Below, piece after piece: positions 62,564-64,000 of a stretch of 64,000 nt of DNA. Position 1 is the stretch's first letter. Every line of letters starts with the position of its first letter. The notes beneath the pieces are model-generated. The model searched no databases and was not told the origin of the DNA. It saw only the letters and a list, made by a program, of their open reading frames with translations. Origin of the DNA: Spirosoma sp. 48-14 (GTDB lineage: Bacteria; Bacteroidota; Bacteroidia; Cytophagales; Spirosomataceae); contig NZ_MKUD01000002.1 in assembly GCF_001898575.1 (NCBI RefSeq), forward strand, positions 47,210 through 111,209, written 5' to 3'. A program made the translations under genes and the position numbers.

Positions 62564-62655
62564 AACCGTTTAAAATAGAACACGGATTTTTATGATGATT
62601 ATGATCTTAATGAATCATAACGATCATAAAAATCCGTGTTCTATTTTAAACGGTT
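62564..62655. repeat. Perfect 33-base palindrome with extension (ATGAT words)
   Basis: Arms 62564-62596 and 62623-62655 are exact inverted copies (33 of 33); nine more bases on each side of the loop (62597-62605 and 62614-62622) pair with two mismatches, leaving an 8-base loop. Words ATGAT and TTATGAT repeat. Between two minus-strand genes. Confidence 0.88.
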
Positions 62656-62668
62656 TATTAAGCTTGTA

Positions 62669-64000
62669 TTATTTCTGCGATAATCCCTGTGCCTCAGGGC
62701 CTACATACCGCTCAAAGAATTCATAAATACGCAGCAGCCGATCAATTCGCTGACGAACGTTACCAGAGCGGCTCAACTCATGGGTAGCACCGGGCATACG
62801 AACATACTCAACCGGGCGACCGAGTATTTTCAGGCTTTTGTACATCATCTCGCTCTGAATTGCTCCCGTCCGAAGGTCGTTTTCACCATGCTTGATAAGT
62901 AATGGCGTTTTGATGTTTTGCACAAATGTATAGGGAGAGTTGGCATCCAGAACCTTGGCCTCGGGTGTCCAGGGGTAGGCGAAATAATTGGGAACCAACC
63001 GCCAGGCATTGCCTTCGCCCAAAAAGGTTGTGAGGTCATAAACACCCCGTTGCGCAAAAGCGGCTTTAAATCGGTTATCGTGACCAACAATCCAGGCTGT
63101 CAGATAGCCCGCATACGAACCACCCGTAATCACCTGACGACTGGTATCGACCCAGGCTTCTTTGGCAGCAGCGCTTTCGGCCGCCAGTACATCTTCAGCA
63201 GGGCCGGTCCCCCAGTCTTTGATATTAGCCCGTTGGAAAGCGATGCCGTACCCACCCGAACCGCGCGGATTGGCATACACGACACCATAGCCCTGCGAAC
63301 ACATGTACTGAAACTCGTGCCACATAGACGCTTCGCCTGGTCCCCACATGGCCGTGGGGCCACCGTGCATATTGAGCAGAAGCGGGTATTTTTTAGAAGC
63401 CTCAAAAAAAGTGGGCTTCATAATCCAGTAGTCGACCGTTTGGCCCAGCGAATTCTTGTACGTATGTTTTTCAGGAAAACTAAGCTGGCGTTGGGCGACC
63501 CAATCGTTGTGATTGCTCAGTTTCGTTTGTGACTTAGCCGACGCATCGGCAACGTACAGTTCGGAGGGGTTAGACACTTCGGTTTTTGCCAGAACTACCT
63601 GATTATTGGCGGCATCGAAAGCGGTAACACCTGTTTCAAAATCGGTTAATTGCGTTACCTGCCGGGTTGCCGGGTCAAGCTTATACAGCGGAATGCCACC
63701 GTTAGACGAAGCGGTAAAATAGATCGCATAGCTGGAAGTGGTCTTTTTGCCTTTTGCAGCGGTAGCTACTTCAGTCCATACCAGATTACCAGCCGCCCGG
63801 TCGAACGTAACGAGTTGAGGGTTTGAAGCCGTTGGGCCGTTCAAGGTGGCCAGCCCGATTTGCGGGAAATTAACCCCTTCTGACGGACTAACCAGAAAAG
63901 CCAGTTGTTTGCCATCGGGAGAAATTTCAGGGGCACCGTAGCTCTTACCGGCTTCGCTCAATACGGCTGTTACCTTACCCGAACCATCGGCAGGAACAAA
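62669..64000 (-). CDS. S9-family prolyl oligopeptidase, 5' end outside the window
   Basis: The frame is open to the right edge (443 visible residues, the first part missing). Beta-propeller blades lead into an alpha/beta hydrolase domain: nucleophile in GGSYAGYLTAW, acid in KHGENDLRTGA, histidine in ATHELSRSGN. The type fits the S9C group (acylaminoacyl-peptidase/dipeptidyl peptidase). Peptide degradation in the periplasm or at the surface is likely. Confidence 0.9.
   Translation of the reverse strand, partial: FVPADGSGKVTAVLSEAGKSYGAPEISPDGKQLAFLVSPSEGVNFPQIGLATLNGPTASNPQLVTFDRAAGNLVWTEVATAAKGKKTTSSYAIYFTASSNGGIPLYKLDPATRQVTQLTDFETGVTAFDAANNQVVLAKTEVSNPSELYVADASAKSQTKLSNHNDWVAQRQLSFPEKHTYKNSLGQTVDYWIMKPTFFEASKKYPLLLNMHGGPTAMWGPGEASMWHEFQYMCSQGYGVVYANPRGSGGYGIAFQRANIKDWGTGPAEDVLAAESAAAKEAWVDTSRQVITGGSYAGYLTAWIVGHDNRFKAAFAQRGVYDLTTFLGEGNAWRLVPNYFAYPWTPEAKVLDANSPYTFVQNIKTPLLIKHGENDLRTGAIQSEMMYKSLKILGRPVEYVRMPGATHELSRSGNVRQRIDRLLRIYEFFERYVGPEAQGLSQK

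Overview
The window looks like a chromosomal segment of a Bacteroidota bacterium of the order Cytophagales, most like Spirosoma and its relatives; that genus-level call is an inference. Evidence: promoters with the Bacteroidota -7 box TAnnTTTG, a type IX secretion C-terminal sorting domain, TonB-dependent receptors with N-terminal carboxypeptidase-regulatory-like domains, LytTR regulators, and ribosomal proteins of Bacteroidota type. No rRNA, tRNA, CRISPR array, transposase or phage gene was seen.

Layout. 1-4731 (minus strand) is the first part of the S10-spc ribosomal operon: rplC, rplD, rplW, rplB, rpsS, rplV, rpsC, rplP and the start of rpmC. A 317-base structured leader lies upstream, and rpsJ is not in its usual place. 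5049-12209 holds a secreted hydrolase, purE, a LysM membrane protein, a DUF481 barrel protein, a Gfo/Idh/MocA oxidoreductase, purM and a T9SS cargo protein. 12256-19687 is an RND efflux system (pump, adaptor, TolC-like channel, TetR repressor) interrupted by a four-helix-bundle gene and by an opposite-strand DUF433/DUF5615 toxin-antitoxin pair. 19840-31809 is rich in signalling: a 7TM histidine kinase, a redoxin, a coiled-coil lipoprotein, a PpiD-like foldase, an AraC regulator, a sigma-54 response regulator and a TPR histidine kinase. 31949-35493 is a likely oxidative/electrophile-stress group (Dps, an unusual GAPDH, a ring-cleaving dioxygenase, an alpha/beta hydrolase). 35631-48628 holds a LytS/LytTR pair divergent from a TonB receptor, DoxX, a large DUF4011-type helicase, and a PepSY protein with a siderophore receptor. 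48790-64000 holds TerC, a glycosyltransferase, lpd, prfB (with its programmed frameshift), a rhomboid protease, a polyprenyl synthetase, a cytosine-deaminase-like protein, NUDIX, a phosphodiester glycosidase and an S9 peptidase cut by the window edge.

The most unusual signal is a set of at least a dozen quasi-palindromes, with stem arms of about 13 to 46 bases, in intergenic gaps. Each arm is built from short, degenerate, tandemly repeated words, and different loci use unrelated words (GAGTGAG, AATGAATAATGG, CGCAA, ATGAT, GACAGGATT, TTCGGT). Two are perfect over 46 and 32 bases. One has been captured in frame inside the helicase gene. In one, the two arms are separated by a whole four-helix-bundle (S23/IVS-like) gene, which suggests that gene family travels in the loop of such elements. 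This could be an undescribed class of mobile or self-templated palindromic element.
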